A stretch of DNA of 64,000 nt from Tomocerus qinae. Lineage: Eukaryota; Arthropoda; Collembola; Entomobryomorpha; Tomoceridae. Numbering within the stretch: the stretch's first letter is position 1; each line of letters starts with the position of its first letter. This document shows positions 38,565-49,700 of the stretch, piece by piece. The stretch covers positions 4,092,001 through 4,156,000 of the forward strand of contig CM034547.1 in the NCBI GenBank assembly GCA_020055645.1, written 5' to 3'. A model generated the notes under the pieces. That model ran no database searches, was not told where the DNA came from, and saw only the letters and a program-made list of their open reading frames with translations. The position numbers were made by a program, and so were the translations under genes.

Positions 38565-38575
38565 TGACTTTGACT
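38565..38575 (-). promoter_or_regulatory. AGTCAAAGTCA motif copy 2
   Basis: An exact copy on the minus strand, 45 bp upstream of the TATAAAAG word at 38620, which is a position compatible with a proximal promoter element. The binding factor is unknown. Confidence 0.25.
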
Positions 38576-38619
38576 CTGAAAAGTTTTAATTTAAAGACGG
38601 TTTAGTGCTTGGCTATGGG

Positions 38620-38757
38620 TATAAAAGTGAGACGGTGAGGTCAGAGAGTGAAATGAAAAGAAGGGCGGGGAAGGGAAGTGAGTCGACAAGACACATGGAG
38701 ATGGCTAATAGCCTCCTTGCGATATTTCAGCAGCTCTCCTAACGTCACGTCATGTCA
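38620..38757 (+). promoter_or_regulatory. TATAAAAG and tandem CGTCA cluster
   Basis: TATAAAAG at 38620-38627 is a full TATA-box consensus. About 115 bp further, three pentamers abut in tandem: CGTCA at 38743-38747, CGTCA at 38748-38752 and TGTCA at 38753-38757. CGTCA is the CRE half-site bound by CREB/ATF bZIP proteins. The purine-rich run between them (38661-38680) has three G-runs. No start codon with a long frame follows, so an active promoter is a guess. Confidence 0.22.
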
Positions 38758-40662
38758 ACTGAAGATCCTCCTATTCCACCTTCACCCTCTTTTATTGCTT
38801 TCTCTCCTACACAAATACTGACTTTCTCCAAGTCCTAAATGCATACGGAGTAAGAGCTGTCTCGTTATATATGTGTACAGCTACTAAGTAAGTATAGAGA
38901 GCACTTTACCTTTAGATAATATTACTTACTTAGCTACACATTATGTTATTATTGTAGTGAGTCGAGCACTAAGCGCCAGCATTTTGCAAAATCAGTGAAA
39001 CAGTGAAAGTTTTATTGTCCAGATTTGGCAAATCCACTCCATTGCTCTTTCTTTTCCTCTACAACAACTCTATATATCGTATTTCACTATAAAAAGTAGG
39101 GGACCTCTCCAGAAAAAAAGAGATATATATCTGCGTGAGTACATTTAAGTCTTTGTTTAGAGGAGATATTTCAGTCGATGGTTCGATTCTGTTGTTTTTC
39201 TTTAGTGTCTCTGCTGTGTGTCGAGTGCATTTTGTTTTGTTGGCGGATGAGTGAGACTAACTAAACGAGCCTGACTCGTGTCGTGTCTTTTATTTCTGTT
39301 TGGAGAGTAGAGCAAAGTGAAATAAGGACGGGGGAAAGAAAATGTGGGATTAAGGTTCCTCGCTGAGTCTGTTTTTGAGTTGAATGGCTCATAATAGTAC
39401 ACACATAGAAAAAGACTCATGCAAAGATGTTTTTCTTGTGTAATATAGCAAATATCTGGCCTACCTCTTTTATTTACATTCCGTATGGTCCTCTCTATAT
39501 ATAGCTTTACATAACATTTACGTGTAGCTCATAAGTCTATTCTTATACTAGATAAAAGGATGTGAAGGTATACGAGATTATAAAGGTGAAAGTAGAAATT
39601 GGAGAAAGTACAGCATATTATACATACATTCATAATATTATATAGTAAGTAATACATACCTACTTATATATAGAGAGAGAAGGGTATAGATATATAGGAG
39701 AGTGACGGTGGGTGTGCGTGCAAGCTTTCATGCATGCATTCCCTTCAATGCGCTCTAATGCTTTCTTTCCGATGAAGTGACACTTTCTCTGCGATGACAA
39801 TGCAGCACAATGGAATTTTCCTTCAGCTCCTCACACTCTATATCCTCCGTAGTAAATAGTAGTAGTGGGTGCATTCAATTGAATATCTATTCCTTTGCAA
39901 ATATGTATTTACTAGCACATACGTTGAAAAGCCAATGTGAGTGTTCTTCAGAAATAATACTCTGCCTTGTTTCTAGAGATAACAAAGCCCATTATTTGTA
40001 TTATGTGCAAGTCTCTCTCCATCTGCACTTACTTGTCCTGTCTCTGCATGACGAACGAGTGTGTCCCAGTATCATCACAAATAAAAACAGAAACGACTAA
40101 ATATAAGCTCTCTCACTCTGGCTTAGTTATTCAGGGAAGTGTGAGGAAAGCCGTGGGATGCCACCCAAGGTGACAAGTAACTCTCTGACTAAACTGAAAT
40201 CTGACTCTTCTTTCTGCATTTATTACGCTCAACACCCGAAATATATTACACCTACTTAGTTTTGAGTTGAGACGAAGATGCTTTTCTTTCAAGCATTTGA
40301 ATCTCGTTAACTCACTCCTATATCTATTATGCATTCGCAGAGCAAAGGACAAAAGTTTTATGCATGATTCACACAAGTTTTCATTTCAGTTGACTAGGCA
40401 TGGGCTCTGCCGTTCGCCGCCGTCTGTCCGTCCAAACACAAAATCTAAGGTGTGAATGAAGAGGAAACGGCCCCAAACTTTTCTTTCCGCGGACGAGACG
40501 CATTTTTCAACTTTTACAATCTCCAGTGTAATCAATGTCTGCCTTCCACAAAGATATACATGGCAGCCAGGTCTAAGACTCTCAAACCAACTCGGAATTC
40601 ATACTTCGTGCAACATAGCCTGAGCTGCCAGCAGATGCAAAATTATTTATCCCCTTTGTGAT
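38758..40662. other. Non-coding stretch, no gene seen
   Basis: Two GGAGAAAGT copies occur, at 38821-38829 (minus) and 39601-39609 (plus). There is a 12-bp palindrome AGATATATATCT at 39121-39132 and TA/GA simple sequence around 39640-39700. The frame at 39810-40100 (96 codons) lacks motifs. Confidence 0.5.
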
Positions 40663-40763
40663 TTACAAGACTGTAATAATATCAGAAAACGGAGTCCCGA
40701 GCGAATCCGTGATGCGACAGAGACGAAGAACCTCAGAAAACTCTTCCAAACAAATCAACGTAC
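40663..40763 (-). other. Possible 3'-terminal exon, minus strand, unproven
   Basis: On the minus strand a strong 3' splice-site pattern (T-rich tract TTTGTTTTTTTGTTTCAG) ends at 40764. From 40761 a 32-codon frame, beginning TLICLEEFSEVLRL, runs to a TAA at 40663-40665. Such a frame would be a last exon entered with two bases of a split codon. The same junction also reads CAG|GTACGT, a donor match, so the acceptor reading is ambiguous. No canonical AATAAA follows. No protein family is recognised. Confidence 0.12.
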
Positions 40764-41811
40764 CTGAAACAAAAAAACAAATCAACCAATCAACTTTTTG
40801 ACTTTCACCATCCCACTTTCTCTATCCCACCACTATATCCACTTCCACCACAACATTGATTTGTAAAACTTTAAGGTACATCATACCAACAATATCCACA
40901 AATTCGCAATCCGAAAGCTACATAAATCATTTTTTTCTCAAACTTCCTTTTTGTACATTACAAATACACTCTAAAAATAAACAGTAAATTACTACCCAAG
41001 TAACACTACAAAGTAACGTCAGATTTCGGTAAGGATACATTCCTAGTCAGTGACAACGTATCCAAAATTCAATAAAAAAGTATATTGTAGAGATTACAAT
41101 TTTTAGTTAGCTACATGTGTGCTCTTATTCTATTAGCGGTCTATGGAACTATTTCTAATGTAGGAAATTATGTAGGCACCCGAAGGAAATGTAATAATAA
41201 ATATGTAATAATAAATAGAGTACGTATAGTGCTGCTTGACTTAGGCTAAAAACTACATGTGTGTGCTACATGGGTCTGAGTATAATTTAAGTAATGCTGT
41301 TGTTGGTTTTGCTGATATATTTTTGTAAAATTGCACGTTTCTTTTCGGTGCAAGCTTGCATACTAATACTCGGATGTGGATAAAAGTATGAGTTGTGTAT
41401 GGAAAGTTTTTAGAAGCTGGGCGGGTTATTGGATTGCTTAAGATAAAATATTCATAAAGTCTTGAACGGTACGTGAGGAAGTGAGTGTATGTGTGTACGT
41501 ACGTAGTATAAGGATGGCTAATAGGTGGGCATGTACTGTAGGCAGTGTATATAAGAAGAATGGGTCCAAATGATGCTATTTACCTCTGGCGAACAATGAT
41601 GTACGTAATTCGGTCGTGTCGTGTTGTACTCGGAATGAATGGCTGTCTGCTCTACATATGTAAAGAGTGTGCATGTGTATGCATGAGTGTGTAGAGAGGC
41701 AGACGAGGCTTTGGCGTGCAACATTTCAAAGTCAACGGGAACTTGAGTGAACTTCATTGAAGAGAGAGTAAGAAAAGTTTTATTTGAAAAGTGAAAGATG
41801 TAAATTGGTAG
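40764..41811. other. Non-coding stretch, no gene seen
   Basis: An A+T-rich stretch with one exact 14-bp tandem duplication at 41189-41216 and GT/ACGT-rich simple sequence at 41481-41506. The only notable frame (minus strand, 41518-41757, 79 codons) is His/Tyr/Thr-rich without a motif. Confidence 0.5.
41189..41216 (+). repeat. 14-bp exact tandem duplication
   Basis: ATGTAATAATAAAT is present twice head to tail (41189-41202 and 41203-41216) with no mismatch, which implies a recent duplication. Confidence 0.75.
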
Positions 41812-42234
41812 CTATTTGAGTTTAGGGCAATGTTCTTCTTTATAGAGTAATATTTCACAGAGTGCTTTCCCGAGCCTTGTCTCGCTCCACTCGGATATCC
41901 TATAGATGTCTGCACGACTTTCGAATAATGGCTCTGTTTTACAGAAATCTGTTCTTATTGAAAAAGGATGGTGAATATTGAAATGTAGTGAAAAGACGAT
42001 AAAAGCTCGTGGAATGTTCCATAATGCTCTAATCTTTTTTCTGCGGGGCAGGGAAGGAGCAGAGCAGAAACCCATTGAGCCCATATGAATGCAATCCAAA
42101 AGAATCCTCTTTCTCCGTTTGTTCCAGTCACAACACTTTCCTTGACTTTCTCTATTCCCACAGCTAATCCTGCAAAGCTCGCCCTCGCCCGGCTCTCTCT
42201 CTGTTGTGAGTCTGTCTCCTATCTCTGATATCAT
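41812..42234 (-). other. 140-codon open frame, coding status unproven
   Basis: This ATG-to-stop frame encodes a charged, Cys-containing peptide. There is a basic cluster NKRRKR near residue 39 and another PRRKKIR near residue 64, and no hydrophobic segment long enough for a membrane span. Its composition is more protein-like than most frames here, and local base composition is nearer 45% G+C. No splice sites or family motif support it. Its length is about the chance maximum for the window. Confidence 0.15.
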
Positions 42235-42258
42235 ACCATACCCTTATTATATGTACTA

Positions 42259-42291
42259 CCCGCCCCACCCTCTCACTTGCTCTCCCTCCCC
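42259..42291 (-). other. C-run cluster, relaxed quadruplex on minus strand
   Basis: The plus strand shows C-runs at 42259-42261, 42263-42266, 42268-42270, 42284-42286 and 42288-42291. One 13-nt loop exceeds the usual 7-nt limit, so only a relaxed G-quadruplex or i-motif call is possible. It lies in a long pyrimidine-rich segment (42180-42310). Confidence 0.4.
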
Positions 42292-44353
42292 TTCTCCACT
42301 GATTTCCTCTCTCACTGATTTTGGCGGCCAGAAACTGCAGACAAAACTAATAGAATCCAGCATTACAAAAGATTGGAGCACAACAACGGAATACAGACTG
42401 CACACATAACAATGCCGACTCATTCCCAACAATATTATACACGTTAGAATGCAATAACAACAACATCTGAGCTGTAGCTACATTTCTGCACAGATATAGA
42501 TGAGATGGAATCTTTTCCCTAATGCCGACACACTGCACTCACTCAATCCCCATACTTATCCCTACATCAGATTTAGAATCCCAGAAAGTGGAGAATAGAA
42601 AGAAATGGCCTCCGATTCCAATGCAATATTATGTATTATTCCCTGTCCGAGGGACTTTACATCAATCACGACACTCAACAAACCCCGAATATTTATTTTT
42701 TTATATTTGGTATCATTAAAACCATTATTCATTACCAGGGTTGGAAATCCAAGCTTTTATGTCTTTTTGTGTGGTATTTTGGGGAAAATTTTGATAAATA
42801 TTTATTTTGCGTGCATCAATTACTCAAGTAAATAAAAACTCATTTAACTCATTAAAGTAAGTAACCCATACTCATTTTAGTTTGGGACTTTTGCAATCCT
42901 GACCATTTCTAGAGAACCGGATCTTTTTTAGATTGATATAATTATAAGGAGAGTTAAAAATAATGTACTATAGTCTGTGTATAAAAGGCATATCTACAAA
43001 AGAACATTATTTGCGTAAGAGTTTATAGTACAGAATGAGAGAAGCCAGATAGGGATTTGTGGAAATGGTCAATAGTTCCTCTAAAGTTGAATTCGTTATT
43101 TGTGTACGTTTCCCAAGTGGAGGATTGTGAGCTGAGTTTGAGTGAATCTGTAGATGAGAAAGCAGAGTGTTTGTGAAGCTGCATTAGATTACATTATATT
43201 CTTTTCTAGTACATAGTTGAACACTTTAGGATAGTTTACTTTTTCGGTTGTCTATCTGTAGCCTGTTAAAGTGTGTACCGAGGAGGAAATGGTGGGCACT
43301 TCAACGTGCTACGTTGCACGCAACTCTATTTATATCTATATACACTTAAGCAGAGATCGGTGAAAGCATTCCAAGTAAGACCAGCATGTTTAGGTATGCA
43401 GACACTGAACATACTCAGTCGTCTGAGCTAAAGCAACTTGAACCAGTTTGTTAGCACTCAGTGCGATGTCCGTCAGCCTTGTTCAGGCACAACGACATTG
43501 CACATACACATACCTACCTCCATATACTTAGAGAGCCAAACAATTTCCATGTGAGAAGGAAAATCTTACAAGTGCAATTCCTTGCAAGTGGATGTATTTA
43601 TGTAGGATGGCACACACATAAGTATAATGGCATCCTAAGAGCACATATCTCATCTGATAGGCGAGTTAGCTCCGTTTGTAGTATAAGTAGAGCAGAGCAA
43701 GGCTACAAAGGATTGTGTAGTAAAATACAAAAGACTGTCGCTGCAGATCTCAGGAATCTTGTATGCAGTGGAGAAATAGTAGAGTCCCCACATTCACTCC
43801 ACTCACTATATCCACTATCAATCCTGTGGAGAATAGAGATGTGCTCTCAGCTGAACTTGACTATAATAAGTAAGTTATATTATCAGTAAATACTAGTACG
43901 TATATCTAGTATATATATTTAGAGAGAGACGTACGACACAAACTGCTTTCTAGTCACACGACTATACCGTAAGTATACTTCACTATGTATGAGCTGTAGT
44001 GTCCTATGGCCACTTTTGGGTGAATGGAGAAAGTTGGACTTAAGTTAGAAAGTGGAAATAGTGCGATTAGTGTGACTGAACTGACGGAGAAGAAAAAAGT
44101 AGGGCACGAAGACTCTTCTCAATATCCTACAACCAAAAGAACTCTCTAAAGTCCTCTACATACATACATATCTATATGGCATCATATATATACTATATGC
44201 ATATAATATGGCCTATATCCCTTCAGGTCAAATAAGGAACAAGTTATTGCATATAAATACATAAAGAAAGCACCATCTGAGATGTACACACAGTAAATAG
44301 CAGAGTAGGTCTGGATATCTTCTCTACATAAATATTTGGAATATTTTGTAGGA
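42292..44353. other. Non-coding stretch, no gene seen
   Basis: The frame at 43461-43889 (142 codons) is long but shows no domain, splice context or conserved motif, and I treat it as chance. CATA/TATA simple sequence lies at 44157-44215. A GGAGAAAGT copy is at 44026-44034. Confidence 0.5.
44157..44215. repeat. CATA/TATA simple sequence
   Basis: Imperfect TACA and TATA alternation with several short internal palindromes (for example ATATGCATAT). It is ordinary A+T simple sequence. Confidence 0.5.
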
Positions 44354-44375
44354 GGGAGGGAAGGGGTATTTGGGG
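44354..44375 (+). other. Strict G-quadruplex motif
   Basis: G-runs at 44354-44356, 44358-44360, 44363-44366 and 44372-44375 are separated by loops of 1, 2 and 5 nt, satisfying the usual G3+N1-7 rule. It sits at the start of a purine-rich 500-bp region that also holds two GGAGAAAGT copies, at 44532 and 44933. Confidence 0.7.
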
Positions 44376-44531
44376 AGAGTGAGTAGTTGTCTCTTTACGG
44401 TGGGTGAAAGTATGGAGACAGACGGAGATGGACTTGTGCAGCATGCCTGGAATTTCTTGTGTGCGTCTTGGATGTTGACGGAGAGAAAGGAAAAGAGGGA
44501 AGGGAAAAGGAAACGATCAAGTTAAGGAAGA

Positions 44532-44941
44532 GGAGAAAGTCGGAGAAAGCCTCTGAGAAATTGAACAGACTACTTCTGGACTCGTATGCATCTATTGTGT
44601 AGGTATGGCTAGAGAAATGAAATGCAAAATGCAAAGCTGCGAAGTCAAAGTCAGACGAAAGAAAGAATTTGGTGAAAGGTACTAGTACAGAAGAGAGAAA
44701 GAGGTACACAGAGAGAAAAGACAGGTATCTACATACGTTATATTGGTTTCCGACTCTATATGCCATTGCAAGGAATGAAATGCACCACAATAGTGAGAGA
44801 TATAGAAGAAAGTGTAAGAACACGTCAGTTTTTGTGGATTAAACATTTTTCTGTTTCTTTAGTGTGCTCAGCTCTGTATTGTACAGTTTGAGAGAGAAAG
44901 GAACGGTTAACCTAGTGGCTATGTAAGAAAGCGGAGAAAGT
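44532..44941 (+). promoter_or_regulatory. Local cluster of GGAGAAAGT words
   Basis: Exact copies lie at 44532-44540 and 44933-44941, and GGAGAAAGC at 44542-44550 forms an immediate imperfect tandem with the first. Another exact copy is 500 bp upstream at 44026. An AGTCAAAGTCA copy lies between them at 44643-44653. This is the densest co-occurrence of the two over-represented words. A protein-binding role is conjecture. Confidence 0.25.
44643..44653 (+). promoter_or_regulatory. AGTCAAAGTCA motif copy 3
   Basis: An exact plus-strand copy, preceded by GA and followed by GACGAAAG. It lies 100 bp downstream of a GGAGAAAGT copy. Confidence 0.25.
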
Positions 44942-46165
44942 AGGGCATAAGACAGGAGACAAAGTCCTTCTGGTATTAGAGTCTTTTGTGTAGGTGACTA
45001 AACCGAGAGTTGGCTGAATTACACGTAGAGAGATTCTTCTTCTCGCCGTTGGCAAAGTAAAACAGTGTGGAGGAAGAAAGAAGAGAGTTGGAGATCGAAA
45101 AGTTCTCATTTCCTCATCCGGCACACCAGAATATCAATTCTGTCAACTCAACACCACAGAATGCAGCAGACAACTTTTTACATCTCACGACACGATACTT
45201 CACACTCTCAATGCTCACCTAACTCGCGGATTTTGTCAGCTGGAAGATGCGCACCATTTCCTTAATTCACATGCACAGGTGCTCACTCAATGACACTATC
45301 TATTAAGTCCCACTGAGAAATTGTCCTATACTCACATAAATTCCACCACTCACTTATTTATATTATACTATAACCATTCCACTCAACTTACAACTGAGTA
45401 ACACAATTCTGAATGCACCACTAATAAATTGTAAACATCTTCTAAACACTTGTCCACAAGGTTACATAACCATGCAGATGTAAGCACCTGCATAATTCTA
45501 CACTTTCAAACACTTGTGAGACAATTGCAAGGTTTATGTCACCACTTATTACATCTTTTACTACAGTATGGCGACACTATCTCTACTCTACCTACTTTCT
45601 CTTTCCATATGTTAACCCCGTATAATCAAGACTTAAACTGATTCATGGCAAAACATTTTTAACAATTGTCACCCCTTTCCCTAAATGTCCACTTTCCTTT
45701 CGGTGAAAAGGCAGTGACAATAATAGAAAAGTGACAAATTTGTTTTGTACTAGTGAAAGTTTTATTATGTATGTATATAATATCCATAAGTATGTAGGAG
45801 TGATTTTTTAGCTGTACATTTTGCAATATTATTTTGGTATTACTTATAAAATGTACCCATCAATCGTAAGTAGTATTAAGACACTATAGGTATCTATTTA
45901 TAAGGATTGTCAGTGAAAGGATGAGTGTAAAGAAAGAATTTATGAAGTTGTTCGATTATGTGTCGCCTTTTAAGAAGTTGTGGAAGTGGATGTAGGAAGT
46001 GACAGTAAGCCGATGTGTATCAAATATGTGTGGCTGTGTTTGTGCCGACGACACTTCTACTTTGTTATATGGACATGCATTACATACGTAATACTCGTAC
46101 ATAGAGGAGAGATAGGAGAATTGAGAGCGCTAATGCCACTGTACACTTTTCTCACGATGCGACCA

Positions 46166-46176
46166 AGTCAAAGTCA
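46166..46176 (+). promoter_or_regulatory. AGTCAAAGTCA motif copy 4
   Basis: An exact plus-strand copy in the context ACCAAGTCAAAGTCAACTGG, so AAGTCAAAGTCAAC is shared with copy 5 apart from its first base. Confidence 0.25.
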
Positions 46177-46720
46177 ACTGGATGCTCTCAGATTTTTCTT
46201 TCGTTTAGCTGAATTTATAGAGAGACAAACGCTTTAGGAGTCCTCTGGATAGACATACAGAGATAGACAGACTTGAGTCGTTCTTGTCGGAGGCACTTTG
46301 AGTCTTCTTAACAGTCGACAGCACATCGCATCACATCAGCCTGACTACTCCATGTCAAGAAAAATGCAATCCTGCTTACAAATACTTTGTTTGTGTACGA
46401 GAGATCAGAAAACTCACTCTCCCAATTCCTTCGTCAGTCAGACTCAAAAGACACACACATTCATTCAGGAAGGACAACTTGCATTTACCAACAGTCCTCT
46501 TGCCTTTCGTGGGGAATACCTACTACAACAAGAGACATTTAGTTAGTGGCTGAAAAAAGAAAAACGTGTACGGATGTTGTTGCGTGGTTAACCAGAACTG
46601 AAGGATCTGGGAACTGGGCGAGATGTTCGACACGACTTTTTCATTCCTCATTTTTTGCCCCGAGCGGGAGACTATCAGATTGCTGGATATGCATAGAGTG
46701 TGTGAATGCATAGAGGCGGA

Positions 46721-46734
46721 CGAGAGAGAGAGAG
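46721..46734 (+). repeat. (GA)6-7 microsatellite
   Basis: CG followed by an AGAGAGAGAGAG run. A GAGA-type simple repeat. Confidence 0.65.
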
Positions 46735-49700
46735 CCACTGCTAATGAAACACTAAATGGCAAACCCAAGTCAGCTCACACTTTAATAAGACACAGTTAAA
46801 CACGGTGACGACGGAATGCCAAATAAATCTTGTCCTCTCTCTATGACTGTCCACAATTTACGACCGCCACTTCTACTTTCTCCGTTCTATGTATTTATAT
46901 ACATCCTCTCGTTTGTTTTAAAACACACCGCTATGTAATACAACTCTTAAAGTGTTCAAATAATTACTAGATTATAATGCTGTTCAAATGTTTTAAACCA
47001 ATATTGATAGGATTTTACAAAATGGTTTAGAATATAGATTATCTAACTATCTCAATTAAGTTTTACTGTATCTATTTTTAAAAACACACGATGTATGAAT
47101 TTTACGACGTGTCAGTTTTAATAAAAGTAGGGCTGGGTTTTAATACAAACGGTGCCTTTATAGTATTATTGTGGTTATAACGATTGTTAAGTAGTGAGCA
47201 GAGTATTTTCAAATGTCCTGGAAATAGCAACATTGTTTTTGTGGATAATTACATTTTTGATCGTTTGGAAATTAATTGAAAAGCAGATGTCATGCAGTAG
47301 GTACATGGAATCGGGTTCCAGAATTGCGAGGACGAGACGCGGGGACGGGATGGTAAACTTTATGCTCTCATTAAATTGTATTCTAGGAATGCGAGTAGGT
47401 AGTACATTAAATAGGGAAACGTATTTGTGTTGCTGTTGCGTGAACGTGCCAATGCTAATGGCACAGAAGTGAAGACACAATGCCCGGTGTGTGGTGTAAC
47501 TAAACCTACTTTCCTCCAGACAGATGAAACTGACGCTGTAACAAAGAAAGATTTGTAGTTACGACTCACAACAGAGAGCTAACGGCAACTACGATAGAAT
47601 TGCAAATGCCATTCTACATCCTAAACGAAATTATGCAACGACAGATACACTCCAACCGTACACTCACCACCGTGAACTATATAATGTGTGTAACCACTTA
47701 CATTGCTCCAAATAAATACATATTCACCTTTTACCTACATTTCAAATCTTATGACCCATACACTGGATTAATTTACTCTCCTATACTACTTAGTAGAGGT
47801 ATTTACATTTCTACTTTGGTATTTGCAATTTTCCAAACCAATCTAAAAAAAACTTTATTCGCATACTACTCCAGTTTTTATTGTCCAGTCTATACAGCAA
47901 ATCAGGCCAATGATATGAGCACGTAAAACTGAAATGTCTATAAGAAAACGGACAACAGTCATTTTATAGTATTATTATTGCGTCATATTTATTTAGGATA
48001 ATGAAAAACCGAACTTGTTAAAGAATAATTTGGAGGGGAAATGACATTAGAGAAATTGAATGCAGAGCAAAGTACATTAACTGATATCATTTAGTTTACT
48101 GGGACGTGTATAGCTTGGTACACTTAGCAAAACTATTTGGATATTAATAATTGTCACCCAATTTAATTTGTATATAGGGAAGTGCATAAGTATAGTAGAA
48201 GGGGGTTGTAATATTGAATTAAATGATGACTGAGGACAGGAACAGCGAATGACCATAAATAAGTATATTTATGTGTGTGTGGAGTGTAAATGCGTTGTGG
48301 GCGCGTTTCTCATCTGCCTACCCTCATCTTGCCACAATATTGTGAGAGGGGAATTGTAGAGGAACATTTATTGTTAATTGATTATCGTTAATGATATCAT
48401 ATGGGAACGACAACTACTGCACTAAAGAGTAAATACATTTTTAGTCCTACATAAAAGCGGATTTCCATACCGAGAGAGACTTTGGAAAGAGTCTCATAAC
48501 AACCCAACGAAATAAACATAAAATCTTTGTAGTTTGTAGACTTCTTCTCGTATATAGACTTGAGCACAGGATTTTTGGCACAAGCACAAATGCACAGAAA
48601 AGATGCATTGTATTGCGAGTCTATAAAATTTATTACCTCATATTGTTATTGCTCCTGAAATGCATTTTCATTCAGACAATATTCCACATGTACACATTAT
48701 AGAGCTCGTACACAAACTAATGTTTCAGAAAATGAGTAGTGAATAAAATAGGAGAAATAAATAAAATTGGTATCGGTTAGTTAGTAGTATGTGGTAGGAC
48801 GTTAGACGATAGGTATTTAGTATTAATAAATATAAATGTGTATAGGGAGCAAGGAAGCGAGCAATAAGTTAACTGGAGTATTGTGTGGAGAAGAGAGTAG
48901 AGATAATAATGGAGATTGGTAGCCTCGGCCTCCCAGGAAGATTTCTGCAATTACCATTTCACTTGCTAGACAGACTCCAGTCAGAGTCAGAGCGAGTCCT
49001 GGAAATTCGAAATTTACGTATAGACAAAAGACATAAGTAGGATTAGAATTCGGGAGTCGAAAGGAGGGCAAGCAGCTCAGAGCACAACTCAACACCAGGC
49101 AAGACTTTCTTGTCGGTCAGACCACATCCTTTTTTGCGTATCTCTCAACTTCTTCCACCCTTCGCATACGCATCTTCTCAAACATATAATAACTATATTT
49201 CTGCAGTATCTGGTGCCATTTTTGCTGCCATGCCGCGATCTGTCACTCACTACCGAATTTCCGCTACCTAGCCTACCTACAGAAAAATGTTACCTCCAGC
49301 CAAGCACTAAAGAGGCATTTATTTTTAACTAGGAAAGCGTCTAGTGAGTTAGGGAGTCGGTTCTGGGGTATTTTGTGGTCATGCTCCAGATATGCGATGC
49401 TACACTAAAATGAGTCTTAGATATAAAGTGTCCTCTTGTCGCAGGGACCCTCGACGTCCGCATAGAAATAATCCTATTCATTATTGCAAATGGAAAAGTC
49501 TTAGCCCAAGAGTCATTTTATGGATTTAACTGCCCCCTAAAATACTCAACTGCTTCACTTGCATCTCTTCCTATTTAGTTATTTTATCTATTTATTATGC
49601 TCCTCTCTGCCACTCCTGACCTTTTCTTTGTTTCCCTTTTATACCCAAACTCAAATAGATACACTCTCTACCAGTTTTGAATATCTTTAAAATACATCAT

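Noticed and set aside
38663-38675. Three G-runs downstream of TATAAAAG
   Set aside because: There is no fourth run within 7 nt, so it is not a strict quadruplex.
39175-39200. GGTTCGATTC, similar to a tRNA T-arm box
   Set aside because: No A-box at the right distance and no cloverleaf stems. A chance match.
43461-43889. 142-codon plus-strand open frame
   Set aside because: No domain, no splice or promoter context, and a length expected by chance at this base composition.
44395-44823. 142-codon minus-strand open frame
   Set aside because: The translation is almost all Phe, Leu and Ser from a GA-rich tract read in reverse. It has no motif, and its length is within chance.
39003-45760. 15-mer AGTGAAAGTTTTATT seen near 39005 and near 45753
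   Set aside because: About nine unrelated 15-mer pairs are expected by chance in A+T-rich DNA of this length.
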